DNA of 64,000 bases from CAYJNO01 sp964371715 (GCA_964371715.1 CAYJNO010000008.1:11910-75909); one strand, 5' to 3'. Positions 35,534 through 44,462 are shown, counted from the first letter of the stretch. Numbers and translations are program-made. Notes: generated by a model not told the origin, from the letters alone.

Positions 35534-36670
35534 ATGAATTTTTTAGAAGAAGGTTTTGATTTACTAATAAGTGCATGGGAGTACTTTGTTATCCCATTTA
35601 TTATAGCTTTAATATTAGTTCCGGTATGTAAAAAAATAGGTTTATTTTTAGGTGTGTATGCAGAAGAAAATAACCGTACTGTTCATAGTGGTAAAATTGT
35701 AAGAATGGGTGGATTAGCAATATATCTTGCATTTATTATTAGTGCATCACTGATATTAAGTGTAGATAATACTTTTTTAGCAATAATTATTGGTGGTGCA
35801 GTAGTATTTACTGGTGGACTTTTAGATGACATATATAATTTAAAACCAATTGTAAAAATTGGATTCCAATTAGCTGGTGCCTTAATAGCGATTGTTTTTG
35901 GTGATATCAGCTTATCTACAATAACTTTACCATTCATTATAATAGATACTACTGCAATATCATTTTTCATTTCATTAATTTGGATAGTTGGTGTTTCGAA
36001 TGCTATTAATTTAATTGATGGATTAGATGGATTAAGTGGTGGAATAAGTTTTATTGTATTATGTGTAATTGGTATGATAGGTTTTTTTATGGGACGTTTA
36101 GATATATCAATGCTATCAGCAATATTAGCTTTTTCAATTTTAGGATTCTTGCCATATAATTTCAATCCTGCTTCTATTTTTATGGGAGATTGTGGTGCAT
36201 TATTTTTAGGTTATATGATTGCTTGTATATCTTTGTTAGGATTTAAAACATCAGCGTTTATAACACTAGGTTTTCCAATAATTATCTTGGCGGTTCCACT
36301 TGCAGATACTGCATTAGCTATTATAAGAAGAAAAATTAAAGGTCAAAGAATTTCTGAAGCTGATCGTGATCACTTACACCATGTTTTAATGTTAAAAATG
36401 GGTTTAAATCATCGAAATACAGTATTAGTTCTTTATACTGTTACAGCACTTTTTGGATTAAGTGCATTAATAACGTTTTATAGTAAAATTTTAGGTATGA
36501 TTTTATTAATAATATTAAGTTTTATAGCTTGGATTTTTATTGAAGCTACAGGAATGATTAATCCGAAATTTCATCCAGTTATTGGATTGTGTAGAAGAAT
36601 TACTAAACATCCAAAGAAAAGTTTTGATGCAAAATTTGAGGCAAATAGAATACATAAAAATGAGAATTAA
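35534..36670 (+). CDS. tagO: Undecaprenyl-phosphate GlcNAc-1-phosphate transferase
   Basis: A 378-residue polytopic membrane enzyme of the MraY/WecA/TagO family, with about 11 transmembrane segments. Motifs: GGLLDDIYNLKP (the Asp pair), NAINLIDGLDGLSGG, MGDCGALFLGY, and the cytoplasmic HLHH region in DRDHLHHVLM, which is the mark of GlcNAc-1-P transferases (absent from MraY). It starts wall teichoic acid or related polymer synthesis on undecaprenyl phosphate. SD ATGAGG is modest. Other wall polymer genes are outside the window. Confidence 0.93.
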   Translation: MNFLEEGFDLLISAWEYFVIPFIIALILVPVCKKIGLFLGVYAEENNRTVHSGKIVRMGGLAIYLAFIISASLILSVDNTFLAIIIGGAVVFTGGLLDDIYNLKPIVKIGFQLAGALIAIVFGDISLSTITLPFIIIDTTAISFFISLIWIVGVSNAINLIDGLDGLSGGISFIVLCVIGMIGFFMGRLDISMLSAILAFSILGFLPYNFNPASIFMGDCGALFLGYMIACISLLGFKTSAFITLGFPIIILAVPLADTALAIIRRKIKGQRISEADRDHLHHVLMLKMGLNHRNTVLVLYTVTALFGLSALITFYSKILGMILLIILSFIAWIFIEATGMINPKFHPVIGLCRRITKHPKKSFDAKFEANRIHKNEN

Positions 36671-36684
36671 TTCTCATTTTTTTT
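36657..36684 (+). terminator. Terminator of tagO
   Basis: AAAATGAGAATTAATTCTCATTTT palindrome overlapping the stop codon, followed by Ts. Confidence 0.8.
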
Positions 36685-36733
36685 AATGTTTTATACAATT
36701 ATAGTCAAAACAAAATGTATACATTAAAACTTC

Positions 36734-36751
36734 TTGTTTTATTGTTAACAA
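36734..36751. promoter_or_regulatory. Rex-like operator upstream of gap
   Basis: TTGTTTTATTGTTAACAA matches the Rex consensus TTGTTAA-N4-TTAACAA at 12 of 14 fixed positions. It ends 14 bases before the -35 of gap. Rex represses fermentative genes at low NADH/NAD+. Matches in AT-rich DNA can arise by chance, so this stays tentative. Confidence 0.45.
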
Positions 36752-36765
36752 ATACCTTAGAATAA

Positions 36766-36794
36766 TTGACAATTACTTTTTAAATACCTATAAT
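36766..36794 (+). promoter_or_regulatory. Consensus promoter of gap
   Basis: Perfect TTGACA (36766-36771), 17-base spacer, perfect TATAAT (36789-36794). SD AGGAGG follows. One of the strongest sigma-A promoters in the window. Confidence 0.9.
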
Positions 36795-36818
36795 TGAATG
36801 GTATAGGAGGACTAAATA

Positions 36819-37832
36819 ATGTCAGTAAAAGTAGCAATTAATGGTTTTGGACGTATTGGACGTTTAGCATTCAGACAAATGTTCGGTGCAGAAGGGTATG
36901 ATATCGTAGCAATTAACGATTTAACAAGCCCATCTATGTTAGCTCATTTATTAAAATATGATACAGCACAAGGTAGATATGCTGGTCAAGTTGAAGCTGG
37001 TGAAGATTCAATTACAGTAAATGGAAAAACAATCAAAATTTACAAAGAAAGAGACCCAAAAAACTTACCTTGGGGAGAATTAGATGTAGATGTAGTATTA
37101 GAATGTACAGGATTCTTCGCAGGAAAAGATAAATCACAAGCTCATATTGATGCTGGTGCAAAAAAAGTAGTTATCAGTGCTCCTGCTGGAAATGATTTAC
37201 CAACTGTAGTATTTGGTGTAAATGAATCAATCTTAACAGCAGAAGATACAATCATCTCTGCAGCTTCATGTACAACAAACTGCTTAGCTCCAATGGCTGA
37301 TACTTTAAATAAGTATGCAGAAATTCAATCAGGTATCATGACAACTGTTCATGCTTACACAGGAGATCAAATGACTCTTGATGGACCTCACCCTAAAGGT
37401 GATTTAAGAAGAGCAAGAGCTGCTGCTGCTAATATTGTACCTAACTCTACAGGTGCTGCTAAAGCTATCGGTTTAGTTTGCCCAGAGTTAAATGGTAAAT
37501 TAGTAGGAAGTGCTCAACGTGTTCCAGTTGTAACTGGATCAAGCACAATTTTAGTTGCTGTTGTTAAGGGAACTGATGTAACTGTTGAAGGAATCAATGC
37601 AGCTATGAAAGCAGCATCTAATGATTCTTACGGATATACTGAAGAGCAATTAGTATCTTCTGATATTATCGGAATTACTGAAGGTTCTTTATTTGATGCT
37701 ACTCAAACTTTAGTTACTAAAGTTGGAGAAGATACTTATCAAATACAAGTTGTTTCTTGGTATGACAATGAAAACAGCTACACTAGCCAAATGGTTAGAA
37801 CTATTAAATATTTCTCTGAATTATCTAAATAG
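36819..37832 (+). CDS. gap: Glyceraldehyde-3-phosphate dehydrogenase (glycolytic)
   Basis: A 337-residue NAD-dependent glycolytic enzyme. The N-terminal Rossmann motif is INGFGRIGRLAFRQ; the catalytic Cys is in AASCTTNCLAP, followed by HAYTGDQ with the substrate-binding region; the C-terminal WYDNENSY is conserved. Codons rich in C-ending and preferred forms (AAC, TTC, ATC) mark a highly expressed gene. Not linked to pgk/tpi, and preceded by a perfect promoter and a Rex-like site. Confidence 0.98.
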   Translation: MSVKVAINGFGRIGRLAFRQMFGAEGYDIVAINDLTSPSMLAHLLKYDTAQGRYAGQVEAGEDSITVNGKTIKIYKERDPKNLPWGELDVDVVLECTGFFAGKDKSQAHIDAGAKKVVISAPAGNDLPTVVFGVNESILTAEDTIISAASCTTNCLAPMADTLNKYAEIQSGIMTTVHAYTGDQMTLDGPHPKGDLRRARAAAANIVPNSTGAAKAIGLVCPELNGKLVGSAQRVPVVTGSSTILVAVVKGTDVTVEGINAAMKAASNDSYGYTEEQLVSSDIIGITEGSLFDATQTLVTKVGEDTYQIQVVSWYDNENSYTSQMVRTIKYFSELSK

Positions 37833-37844
37833 TAAAATAAATTT

Positions 37845-37875
37845 AGAATCACACACTGGTGTGATTCTTTTTTTT
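37845..37875 (+). terminator. Terminator of gap
   Basis: AGAATCACAC-ACTG-GTGTGATTCT (10-bp perfect stem) with a T run. Confidence 0.9.
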
Positions 37876-38094
37876 ATATTAATATTCAATAGAGTTCATT
37901 ATTTAATATTGAAGTAAGATATACCTTAATTTATAAATCTAAATATAAATTATTAAAGTTAATAATATAATGATACAAATTTAATTACACATGTATAAAT
38001 GTTATGTTGTTTACTTCATTTTTTTACAGTTCATTACATTTTGAATTCCAAAAAATATTAAAGTTGTAAAATGATTTCATTAGAGAGAAACAAC

Positions 38095-38679
38095 ATGAAA
38101 AAAATCAAAGTATTAAGAAAATCATTGCTTGTATCATTATCATTATTATTAGTAATTAATTTATCTTTTGTATCATTTGCAGCAGAAGATACACAAAATA
38201 AAAATAGTCAAAATGAAGACGGTGTAACAAATACACCAGATCCAAGTGTAACACCTGATACAAGACCTGAAGTTGAAATTGAGGATGATCAGACTCCAGA
38301 AATTGTAATTGAAGATGAAGATACTCCTGAATCTGGGGCTGCATGGGCATTATTAAACTTAATTCTTACTAATGTAGTAGTGATTGCTTCTATTTATATG
38401 TTGTTTAGACACTTCAAAGATAAAGAAGATGATGAAGAAAATAAAGAAAAAGGTAATGAAAGAAAATTAGAAAAAAAAGGTAGATATAGAATTATAAGTA
38501 TTGTAGTTGCAATTATAAGTATAATTACATTTATCTTAACTGAAGACATGACATTGCCTATGATAATTGTCGATAGATGGACACCATTAATGGTGGTGTA
38601 CGCTTTAGTACAATCATTAGTAGCTTATAAATCAAAACAAGAATACAAAGATAGAGAAGAAGTAGAAACGCAACAATAA
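38095..38679 (+). CDS. Secreted/membrane protein with C-terminal three-helix module (short form)
   Basis: A 194-residue protein of unknown function. Residues 1-30 look like a signal peptide ending SFAA-E. Residues 31-82 are an acidic, Pro/Thr-rich extracytoplasmic linker. From residue 83 comes a module with three hydrophobic segments (about 84-103, 132-149, 155-177), holding WALLNLI and a TEDMTLPMIIVDRW motif, with a charged loop between the first and second. The same module ends the 862-residue neighbour (38918). The inner ATG at 38095 is favoured over 38071 because it begins the signal peptide and has a purine-rich GAGAGAAA ahead. It looks like a bare copy of the membrane anchor without a large passenger. 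Confidence 0.7.
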   Translation: MKKIKVLRKSLLVSLSLLLVINLSFVSFAAEDTQNKNSQNEDGVTNTPDPSVTPDTRPEVEIEDDQTPEIVIEDEDTPESGAAWALLNLILTNVVVIASIYMLFRHFKDKEDDEENKEKGNERKLEKKGRYRIISIVVAIISIITFILTEDMTLPMIIVDRWTPLMVVYALVQSLVAYKSKQEYKDREEVETQQ

Positions 38680-38717
38680 TTGAATATACGATAATCAATA
38701 TATTTCAATAATAAATT

Positions 38718-38763
38718 AAAGATGTTAGTGATTAAGGTTATTTAATTATTAGCATCTTTTTTA
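38718..38763 (+). terminator. Terminator after the short surface protein
   Basis: AAAGATGTTAGTGATTAA pairs (with two G-T pairs) with TTAATTATTAGCATCTTT, then Ts. Confidence 0.75.
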
Positions 38764-38865
38764 GTGACAAATCATAACGATAGTAAATGAATTTATAAAA
38801 TTAAAGATATCTGTAAATCATAGTGGAAATGAAAAATATTATTTTAATTCTTTAAAGCTATTACC

Positions 38866-38894
38866 TTGACCAACCAATAATTTTTATTTATAGT
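38866..38894 (+). promoter_or_regulatory. Promoter of the large surface protein gene
   Basis: TTGACC (38866-38871), 17-base spacer, TATAGT (38889-38894); SD GAGGAG follows. Confidence 0.65.
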
Positions 38895-38917
38895 TTTAAA
38901 AATTAGAGGAGAAAACT

Positions 38918-41506
38918 ATGAAAAAAATAATGAACACAAAAAAAATTGTTCTATCTATCATTTTACTATTATTTAGCTTTAGTTATCTTAAAGTTTTAGG
39001 AAGTAATAATCTACCGTTAATAGCTGGTGTACAAATAACGGATGATAATGCTTCAAATGTATTTGGAGATAACACAGTAATATATGATATAGACTCTAAA
39101 ACTTTAATATTAAATAATGCATCTATTAATTACGATAGTGATGAGTATATTATAAAATTTTATGATGAGTTAAACCTAGAATTAATAGGAGATTCAACTA
39201 TTACAAACATGTTTGGTGGAGGTATAACAGGTGTTTCAACATCAGATAGTTCAGCTAAATTAAACATTAACACCGACGGTAAAATCACCATTAATGCAGG
39301 TAGTAACGACTCTGCCCATGGTGTAAACACAGCTATCCAGATTGATAAAGGTTATTTAATAGCTAATGCAATAGGACCAAGATCGCATGGAGTAAATTCA
39401 TCGATCTTAGGTAATGGTGGGAAAATAATTGTATCTGCAGCAGGTGCAGATGGACATGGAGTAAATTCATCTGTAGAAGGTCTTGGAGCTGATATACTTG
39501 CGACTTCAAAAACAGGTTTTGGTATAAATGGATCTTTAACATCTAAGTGTGGTGAAATAAGATCATATGGAAATGAAAGTAAAACTGCGCTTGAGGGTTT
39601 TGGTTCATCGATAAATGCTGCACTAACATTCACAGACTATACTAATGAAATAAATACCCCAATAATTAAATATGGAGATAACCCAGATAATACAACACTA
39701 TATGATGGAGATATTAATCTATTTGGCCATAATATAGTAAATGTACTAAAACCAGATTACATTGAAGTTACTTATCCAAAGTGTGCTATTGTAAATCCAC
39801 CAGAGGAAATACCTACTCCACCAGAAACTCCAAATGCAAAAGTAGAAGTAATAAAAAAAGTACAAGATATACCAGCTTATGTAGGTATACCATTTGCATA
39901 TACATTAACAGTAAAAAATACAGGTGAACAAAACCTAACTGATGTAAGTATTAATGATACATTCTTTAATATTGAAGAGGTAAGAAATAGTGTTAAACTG
40001 ACATTAAATAACATAGATTTAATAGTTAATGATGATTATAGATGGGATGAGAATATTTTAGTTCTAAATAAATTGGATATAGGTGAAGCAATTATAGTTG
40101 AGTATGAATATACTCATGATAGTATTAATAATAATTTGGAAAATAATGTACTTGTAACAACTAAAGATCCAATTACTGATGAAGAGATAAAAGATGAAGC
40201 AACAATCGATAAAGAAGTAGAAGAAATACCAAATGCAAAAGTAGAGGTAATAAAAGAAGTACAAGATATACCAGCTTATGTAGGTATACCATTTGCATAT
40301 ACATTAACAGTNNNNNNNNNNNNNNNNNNNNNNNNNNNNNNNNNNNNNNNNNNNNNNNNNNNNNNNNNNNNNNNNNNNNNNNNNNNNNNNNNNNNNNNNN
40401 NNNNNNNNNNNAAACTGACATTAAATAACATAGATTTAATAGTTAATGATGATTATAGATGGGATGGCAATATTTTAGTTCTAAATAAATTAGATATAAA
40501 TGATGTTATTATAATGACTTATCATTATACAAGTAATGTAGTAACAAATTATGAAAATAGAGTTACAATCACTACAAAGGACAAAGTTACTGATAAAGAA
40601 ATAATTGAAAAAGATGAAGCAAGTAAAGATGTAATAGAAAATCTAGTAGTGATACCAACCACTACACCTACCATTATTCCATCGAATACTCCTATAGTAG
40701 TACCATCCACTATTCTACCAGCAATACCACAACCAGTAACACCTAGTGTAATACCTACAGCGACTCCACAAGTTACCATAAAACCAATTTTATCACCATC
40801 AATTTCACCAAGTATTGAAGCAACAATAGTACCAACAACTAATATTACAATTGAACCAACAATAAATCCTACAGTTGTGCCAACAAAACCACCGATTATT
40901 ATTACACCACCAAAACCTGGAATATTGCCAGATAAAATACAAATAGATGATGTTGATATTGATGAAGATGATTACACAATTGAAGATGATAAATTAATTA
41001 TAAAACCATCAGTATATGAAGATCTAGAAGATGGTAAATACATTATTAGATTTGAATATGGTAATGAAGTATTTGAGGATGAATTAATTATTGATAATGG
41101 AACACCGGAAGTGGCTAGTTTTAGTGCATGGAGTTTATTTGATCTGGCAATGACAGTTTTAACAGTATTGATGATGATAGTATTTTTTGTAATCACAAGA
41201 AAAAAAGAAAATATTGATATAAATGATAAAATTGATCAGGAAAAATTAGAAAAGATAATTGAAGATGATGAAAAACAAATAAGAGAAAGAAAAATTGTCT
41301 TTAGAATATTGTCAATTTTAATAGTAATTATTACTGTTATATTATTGTGTATAACACAAGATTTCACTTTACCTATGATAATATTTGATGAATGGAGTTT
41401 ATATTTTGCAATATTAGCTATGATGGATATTTTATTATTTATTGTATTTTACATCTATATAAAAAAAACAAGTGAAGAAGAAATAATCGAAAAATTAAAT
41501 TCATAG
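38918..41506 (+). CDS. Large repeat-containing surface protein with C-terminal membrane module (assembly gap inside)
   Basis: Reads as 862 residues including a 100-N gap (40312-40411), so true length is unknown. Order: signal peptide (about 1-28); a beta-rich region with short HGVNSS/HGVNTA/FGINGS repeats, suggesting a beta-helix (about 120-230); tandem 133-residue DUF11-like (conserved repeat/Ig-type) units starting NAKVEVIK (from about 306 and 439); a Pro/Thr/Ile-rich stalk (about 575-670); an X2-like Ig domain (DYTIEDDKLIIKPS); and a C-terminal module with three hydrophobic segments holding AWSLFDL (Trp738) and TQDFTLPMIIFDEW (813-826). No LPXTG motif. Likely an adhesin-like, membrane-anchored surface protein; ligand unknown. 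Confidence 0.8.
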   Translation: MKKIMNTKKIVLSIILLLFSFSYLKVLGSNNLPLIAGVQITDDNASNVFGDNTVIYDIDSKTLILNNASINYDSDEYIIKFYDELNLELIGDSTITNMFGGGITGVSTSDSSAKLNINTDGKITINAGSNDSAHGVNTAIQIDKGYLIANAIGPRSHGVNSSILGNGGKIIVSAAGADGHGVNSSVEGLGADILATSKTGFGINGSLTSKCGEIRSYGNESKTALEGFGSSINAALTFTDYTNEINTPIIKYGDNPDNTTLYDGDINLFGHNIVNVLKPDYIEVTYPKCAIVNPPEEIPTPPETPNAKVEVIKKVQDIPAYVGIPFAYTLTVKNTGEQNLTDVSINDTFFNIEEVRNSVKLTLNNIDLIVNDDYRWDENILVLNKLDIGEAIIVEYEYTHDSINNNLENNVLVTTKDPITDEEIKDEATIDKEVEEIPNAKVEVIKEVQDIPAYVGIPFAYTLTXXXXXXXXXXXXXXXXXXXXXXXXXXXXXXXXXXKLTLNNIDLIVNDDYRWDGNILVLNKLDINDVIIMTYHYTSNVVTNYENRVTITTKDKVTDKEIIEKDEASKDVIENLVVIPTTTPTIIPSNTPIVVPSTILPAIPQPVTPSVIPTATPQVTIKPILSPSISPSIEATIVPTTNITIEPTINPTVVPTKPPIIITPPKPGILPDKIQIDDVDIDEDDYTIEDDKLIIKPSVYEDLEDGKYIIRFEYGNEVFEDELIIDNGTPEVASFSAWSLFDLAMTVLTVLMMIVFFVITRKKENIDINDKIDQEKLEKIIEDDEKQIRERKIVFRILSILIVIITVILLCITQDFTLPMIIFDEWSLYFAILAMMDILLFIVFYIYIKKTSEEEIIEKLNS
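39832..40630 (+). repeat. Near-identical 399-bp tandem repeats with an N gap
   Basis: Unit 1 starts at 39832 and unit 2 at 40231, a 399-bp (133-codon) period. The bases on both sides of the N gap match unit 1 almost exactly; 82 bases lie between the matching points in unit 1. The gap therefore hides part of one unit or an unknown number of extra units. The last visible unit diverges after about 40490. Confidence 0.85.
40312..40411. other. Assembly gap (100 N)
   Basis: Exactly 100 N bases, the customary placeholder for a gap of unknown size, lying inside the tandem repeat. The open frame across it may be partly fortuitous, although one missing unit core (82 bases) would also keep frame. Confidence 0.98.
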
Positions 41507-41535
41507 AAACTGAGGATTTAGATCCTTAGTTTTTA
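41507..41535 (+). terminator. Terminator of the large surface protein gene
   Basis: AAACTGAGGAT-TTA-GATCCTTAGTTTTT hairpin right after the stop codon. Confidence 0.8.
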
Positions 41536-41537
41536 TA

Positions 41538-41582
41538 TTGTAGCGCTTACAATATCCGGAAATAAAACTGTATGCGTTTACA
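41538..41582. promoter_or_regulatory. Two cre-like (CcpA) sites upstream of adhE
   Basis: TGTATGCGTTTACA (41569-41582) fits the cre consensus TGWAANCGNTNWCA with one mismatch. TTGTAGCGCTTACAA (41538-41552) is a near-perfect cre dyad lacking one base in the left arm. Both lie 25-70 bases upstream of the adhE -35, consistent with carbon catabolite control. Confidence 0.5.
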
Positions 41583-41605
41583 AGTGATTTTTTTAACAAA
41601 TTAGC

Positions 41606-41634
41606 TTGCAACTTATGAAATAGAGGAGTAAAAT
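41606..41634 (+). promoter_or_regulatory. Promoter of adhE
   Basis: TTGCAA (41606-41611), 17-base spacer, TAAAAT (41629-41634); start expected near 41641. Confidence 0.6.
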
Positions 41635-41646
41635 AAAAGTTGTAAA

Positions 41647-41664
41647 AAGTGATTAAATTCACAA
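41647..41664. promoter_or_regulatory. Rex-like operator in the adhE leader
   Basis: AAGTGATTAAATTCACAA matches TTGTGAA-N4-TTCACAA at 11 of 14 fixed positions, with a perfect right half. It lies just after the predicted transcription start and before the SD AAGGAGGAG. AdhE is a classic Rex target. Confidence 0.5.
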
Positions 41665-41677
41665 GGAGGAGTTTTGA

Positions 41678-44284
41678 ATGGAAGACAAAGCAGTATTGGC
41701 TCAAAAAGAAATTAACAAGTTAGTTGAAAATGGATTAAAAGCACTTGAAGAGTATTTAAGCTATGACCAAGAAAAGGTAGATTTTGTAGTTGCAAAAGCA
41801 TCTGTTGCTGCATTAGATCAACATGGTTCTTTAGCAAAAATGGCTGTTGAAGAAACTAAACGAGGAATATTTGAGGATAAAGCTGTAAAAAATTTATTTG
41901 CGTGTGAATATGTAGTAAATCATATGAGACATACAAAAACAGTTGGAATTATTGATGAAGATGAAGTTGCAGGATTAACATACATTGCAGAACCAGTGGG
42001 GGTAGTTGCAGGTATTACTCCAGTTACAAATCCAACATCAACTGTAATATTTAAAAGTTTAATTAGTCTTAAAACTCGAAATCCAATTATATTCGGATTT
42101 CACCCTAGTGCTCAAAAGTGTTCAGTTGAAGCAGCAAAAGTTGTTAGAGATGCAGCTATAAAAGCAGGGGCTCCAAAAAATTGTATTCAATGGATTGAAC
42201 ATCCAAGTATGGAAGCTACTTCAGCTTTAATGAATCATGAAGGAATTGCAACAATACTTGCTACTGGTGGTAATGCAATGGTTAAAGCAGCTTATAGTTG
42301 TGGAAAACCGGCACTAGGTGTTGGAGCAGGAAATGTACCGGCATATATTGAAACAACTGCAAATATTAAGCAAGCTGTAAATGATGTAGTAATGTCAAAG
42401 GCATTTGATAACGGTATGATTTGTGCTTCAGAGCAAGCTGTTATTGTTGATAAAGAAATCTATGATGATGTCAAAGGCTTATTCTTAAATTACAAAGTGC
42501 ATTTTGTAAATAAAAAGGAAAAAGAATTATTAGAGTTATATATGTTTGGTGTAAAATCATATGCAAAAAATGTAGCTGATGGAAAACTTAATCCAGCAGT
42601 TGTTGGGCAAAGTGCTCATTGGATTGCAAAGGAAGCAGGATTTAACGTACCGGTTGAAACAAGTATATTAATTGCTGAATGTAAAGAAGTTGGTGATGTA
42701 GAACCTTTAACTGGTGAAAAATTATCTCCAGTATTAGCTATGTTAAAAGCTGAAAATATTGAAGATGGACTAAAAAAATCAGATGATATGGTAATGTATC
42801 ACGGAGTTGGACATACTGCAGCAATTCATACTTCAAATAATGAATTAGCAAAAAGATTTGGACAAAAAATTAAAGCTTGTCGTATAGTACATAATTCACC
42901 ATCAACATTTGGTGGAATCGGTAATGTATATAATTCATTTATCCCATCATTAACACTTGGTTGTGGATCGTATGGTCGTAATTCAGTATCAGATAACGTA
43001 AGTGCAATTAACTTATTGAATGTTAAAAAAATAGGAAGAAGAAAAAATAATATGCAATGGTTTAAAGTTCCTTCAAAAATTTATTTCGAAAGAGATTCGA
43101 TTGAATATTTAAAATCGATGCACGATGTAGAAAGAGTATTTATTGTAACAGATAGAATGATGGTTGATTTAGGATTCATCTCTAAAATTAATGATATTTT
43201 AAATAAAAGACGTAATAAAGTTCAAGTACAGTTATTCTGTGATGTAGAGCCAGATCCAAGTATTCAAACAGTGAAAAAAGGTTTAGCTTTAATGGAAAGC
43301 TTTAAGCCAGACACAATTATCGCAATTGGTGGTGGTTCACCAATGGATGCTGCAAAAGGAATGTGGTTATTCTATGAACAACCTGATGTAAACTTTGATG
43401 ATTTAAAACAAAAATTTATGGATATTAGAAAACGTGCATTTAGATATCCAGAACTTGGTAAAAAATCACAACTAGTATGTATTCCTACAACTTCTGGAAC
43501 AGGATCTGAAGTAACTCCGTTTGCTGTTATTACAGATAAAGAAGAAAATAAAAAATACCCATTAGCTGATTATAGCTTGACACCAACAGTTGCAATTGTA
43601 GATCCACAACTAACAACAAATTTACCACCAGTTGTTACAGCTGATACAGGTATGGATGTATTAACTCATGCCACTGAAGCTTATGTATCTGTTTTAGCGA
43701 ATGACTTTACAGATGGATTAGCATTACAAGCCATCAAAATGGTATTTGACTATTTACCAAGATCAGTATCAAATGGTAAAAATGATCCTGAAGCACGTGA
43801 GAAAATGCATAATGCAGGAACACTTGCAGGTATGGCATTTGCTAATGCATTCTTAGGTATAAACCATTCATTAGCACATAAAGTTGGTGGGGAATTCCAT
43901 ACACCACACGGTAGAAGTAATGCAATATTAATGCCACATGTTATTAGATATAATGGTACTAAACCATCTAAGCCTGGTATTTGGCCAAAATATAACTATT
44001 ATCGCGCAGATGAAAGATATTGTGAAATTGCAAAAGCTATTGGTTTAAAATTCAACACAGTTCAAGAAGGTGTTGAAGCATATGCAAAAGCATGTCATGA
44101 TTTAGGTGTAGAAGTTGGAATCAAAATGAGCTTCAAAGAACAAGGAATTGATGCAAAAGCATGGGAAGACAATTTAGAAAAAATTGCATACCTTGCATAT
44201 GAAGATCAATGTTCACCAGCAAACCCTAGATTACCAATGGTTAGTGAAATGATTGAAATCTTAAAAAAATCTTATACAGGATAA
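41678..44284 (+). CDS. adhE: Bifunctional acetaldehyde-CoA/alcohol dehydrogenase
   Basis: An 868-residue fusion that reduces acetyl-CoA to acetaldehyde and then ethanol with two NADH, regenerating NAD+ in fermentation. The N-terminal aldehyde dehydrogenase domain (about 1-440) has its catalytic Cys249 in NGMICASEQ. The C-terminal iron alcohol dehydrogenase domain (about 455-868) has GGGSPMDAAKGMW, TTSGTGSEVTPFAVI and the metal-binding HSLAHKVGGEFHTPHGRSNA. AdhE forms spirosomes. Own promoter, cre-like and Rex-like sites, and terminator. Confidence 0.98.
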   Translation: MEDKAVLAQKEINKLVENGLKALEEYLSYDQEKVDFVVAKASVAALDQHGSLAKMAVEETKRGIFEDKAVKNLFACEYVVNHMRHTKTVGIIDEDEVAGLTYIAEPVGVVAGITPVTNPTSTVIFKSLISLKTRNPIIFGFHPSAQKCSVEAAKVVRDAAIKAGAPKNCIQWIEHPSMEATSALMNHEGIATILATGGNAMVKAAYSCGKPALGVGAGNVPAYIETTANIKQAVNDVVMSKAFDNGMICASEQAVIVDKEIYDDVKGLFLNYKVHFVNKKEKELLELYMFGVKSYAKNVADGKLNPAVVGQSAHWIAKEAGFNVPVETSILIAECKEVGDVEPLTGEKLSPVLAMLKAENIEDGLKKSDDMVMYHGVGHTAAIHTSNNELAKRFGQKIKACRIVHNSPSTFGGIGNVYNSFIPSLTLGCGSYGRNSVSDNVSAINLLNVKKIGRRKNNMQWFKVPSKIYFERDSIEYLKSMHDVERVFIVTDRMMVDLGFISKINDILNKRRNKVQVQLFCDVEPDPSIQTVKKGLALMESFKPDTIIAIGGGSPMDAAKGMWLFYEQPDVNFDDLKQKFMDIRKRAFRYPELGKKSQLVCIPTTSGTGSEVTPFAVITDKEENKKYPLADYSLTPTVAIVDPQLTTNLPPVVTADTGMDVLTHATEAYVSVLANDFTDGLALQAIKMVFDYLPRSVSNGKNDPEAREKMHNAGTLAGMAFANAFLGINHSLAHKVGGEFHTPHGRSNAILMPHVIRYNGTKPSKPGIWPKYNYYRADERYCEIAKAIGLKFNTVQEGVEAYAKACHDLGVEVGIKMSFKEQGIDAKAWEDNLEKIAYLAYEDQCSPANPRLPMVSEMIEILKKSYTG

Positions 44285-44312
44285 TAACTCCTATTAAATT
44301 AATATATGACAC

Positions 44313-44345
44313 AAAAATAACCTTCAATACTTGAAGGTTATTTTT
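44313..44345 (+). terminator. Terminator of adhE
   Basis: AAAAATAACCTTCAA-TAC-TTGAAGGTTATTTTT, a perfect 15-bp stem; could act in both directions. Confidence 0.88.
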
Positions 44346-44359
44346 ACATTTGTAACATA

Positions 44360-44376
44360 GTTTAGTGTTAGTAAAC
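44360..44376. promoter_or_regulatory. Operator copy 1 of the pot operon
   Basis: GTTTAGTGTTAGTAAAC is a 17-base imperfect dyad (one mismatched pair) at about -80 to -64 from the predicted start. It shares its first nine bases and dyad layout with copy 2. Confidence 0.65.
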
Positions 44377-44405
44377 ATAATGTTTAAAAAAAAATAACAT
44401 TTTTA

Positions 44406-44433
44406 TTGCAATTTTTAAAAAATTAGTTATAAT
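44406..44433 (+). promoter_or_regulatory. Promoter of the pot operon
   Basis: TTGCAA (44406-44411), 16-base spacer, TATAAT (44428-44433), between the two operator copies. Confidence 0.7.
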
Positions 44434-44462
44434 TAAATAAGTTTTATAAATGTAATCAATAA

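Noticed and set aside
38071..38094. Upstream ATG for the short surface protein
   Set aside because: It adds residues before a well-formed signal peptide that starts at 38095.
40549..40779. Minus-strand open frame opposite the Pro/Thr-rich stalk
   Set aside because: It is a shadow of low-complexity coding sequence, with no RBS or recognisable domain.
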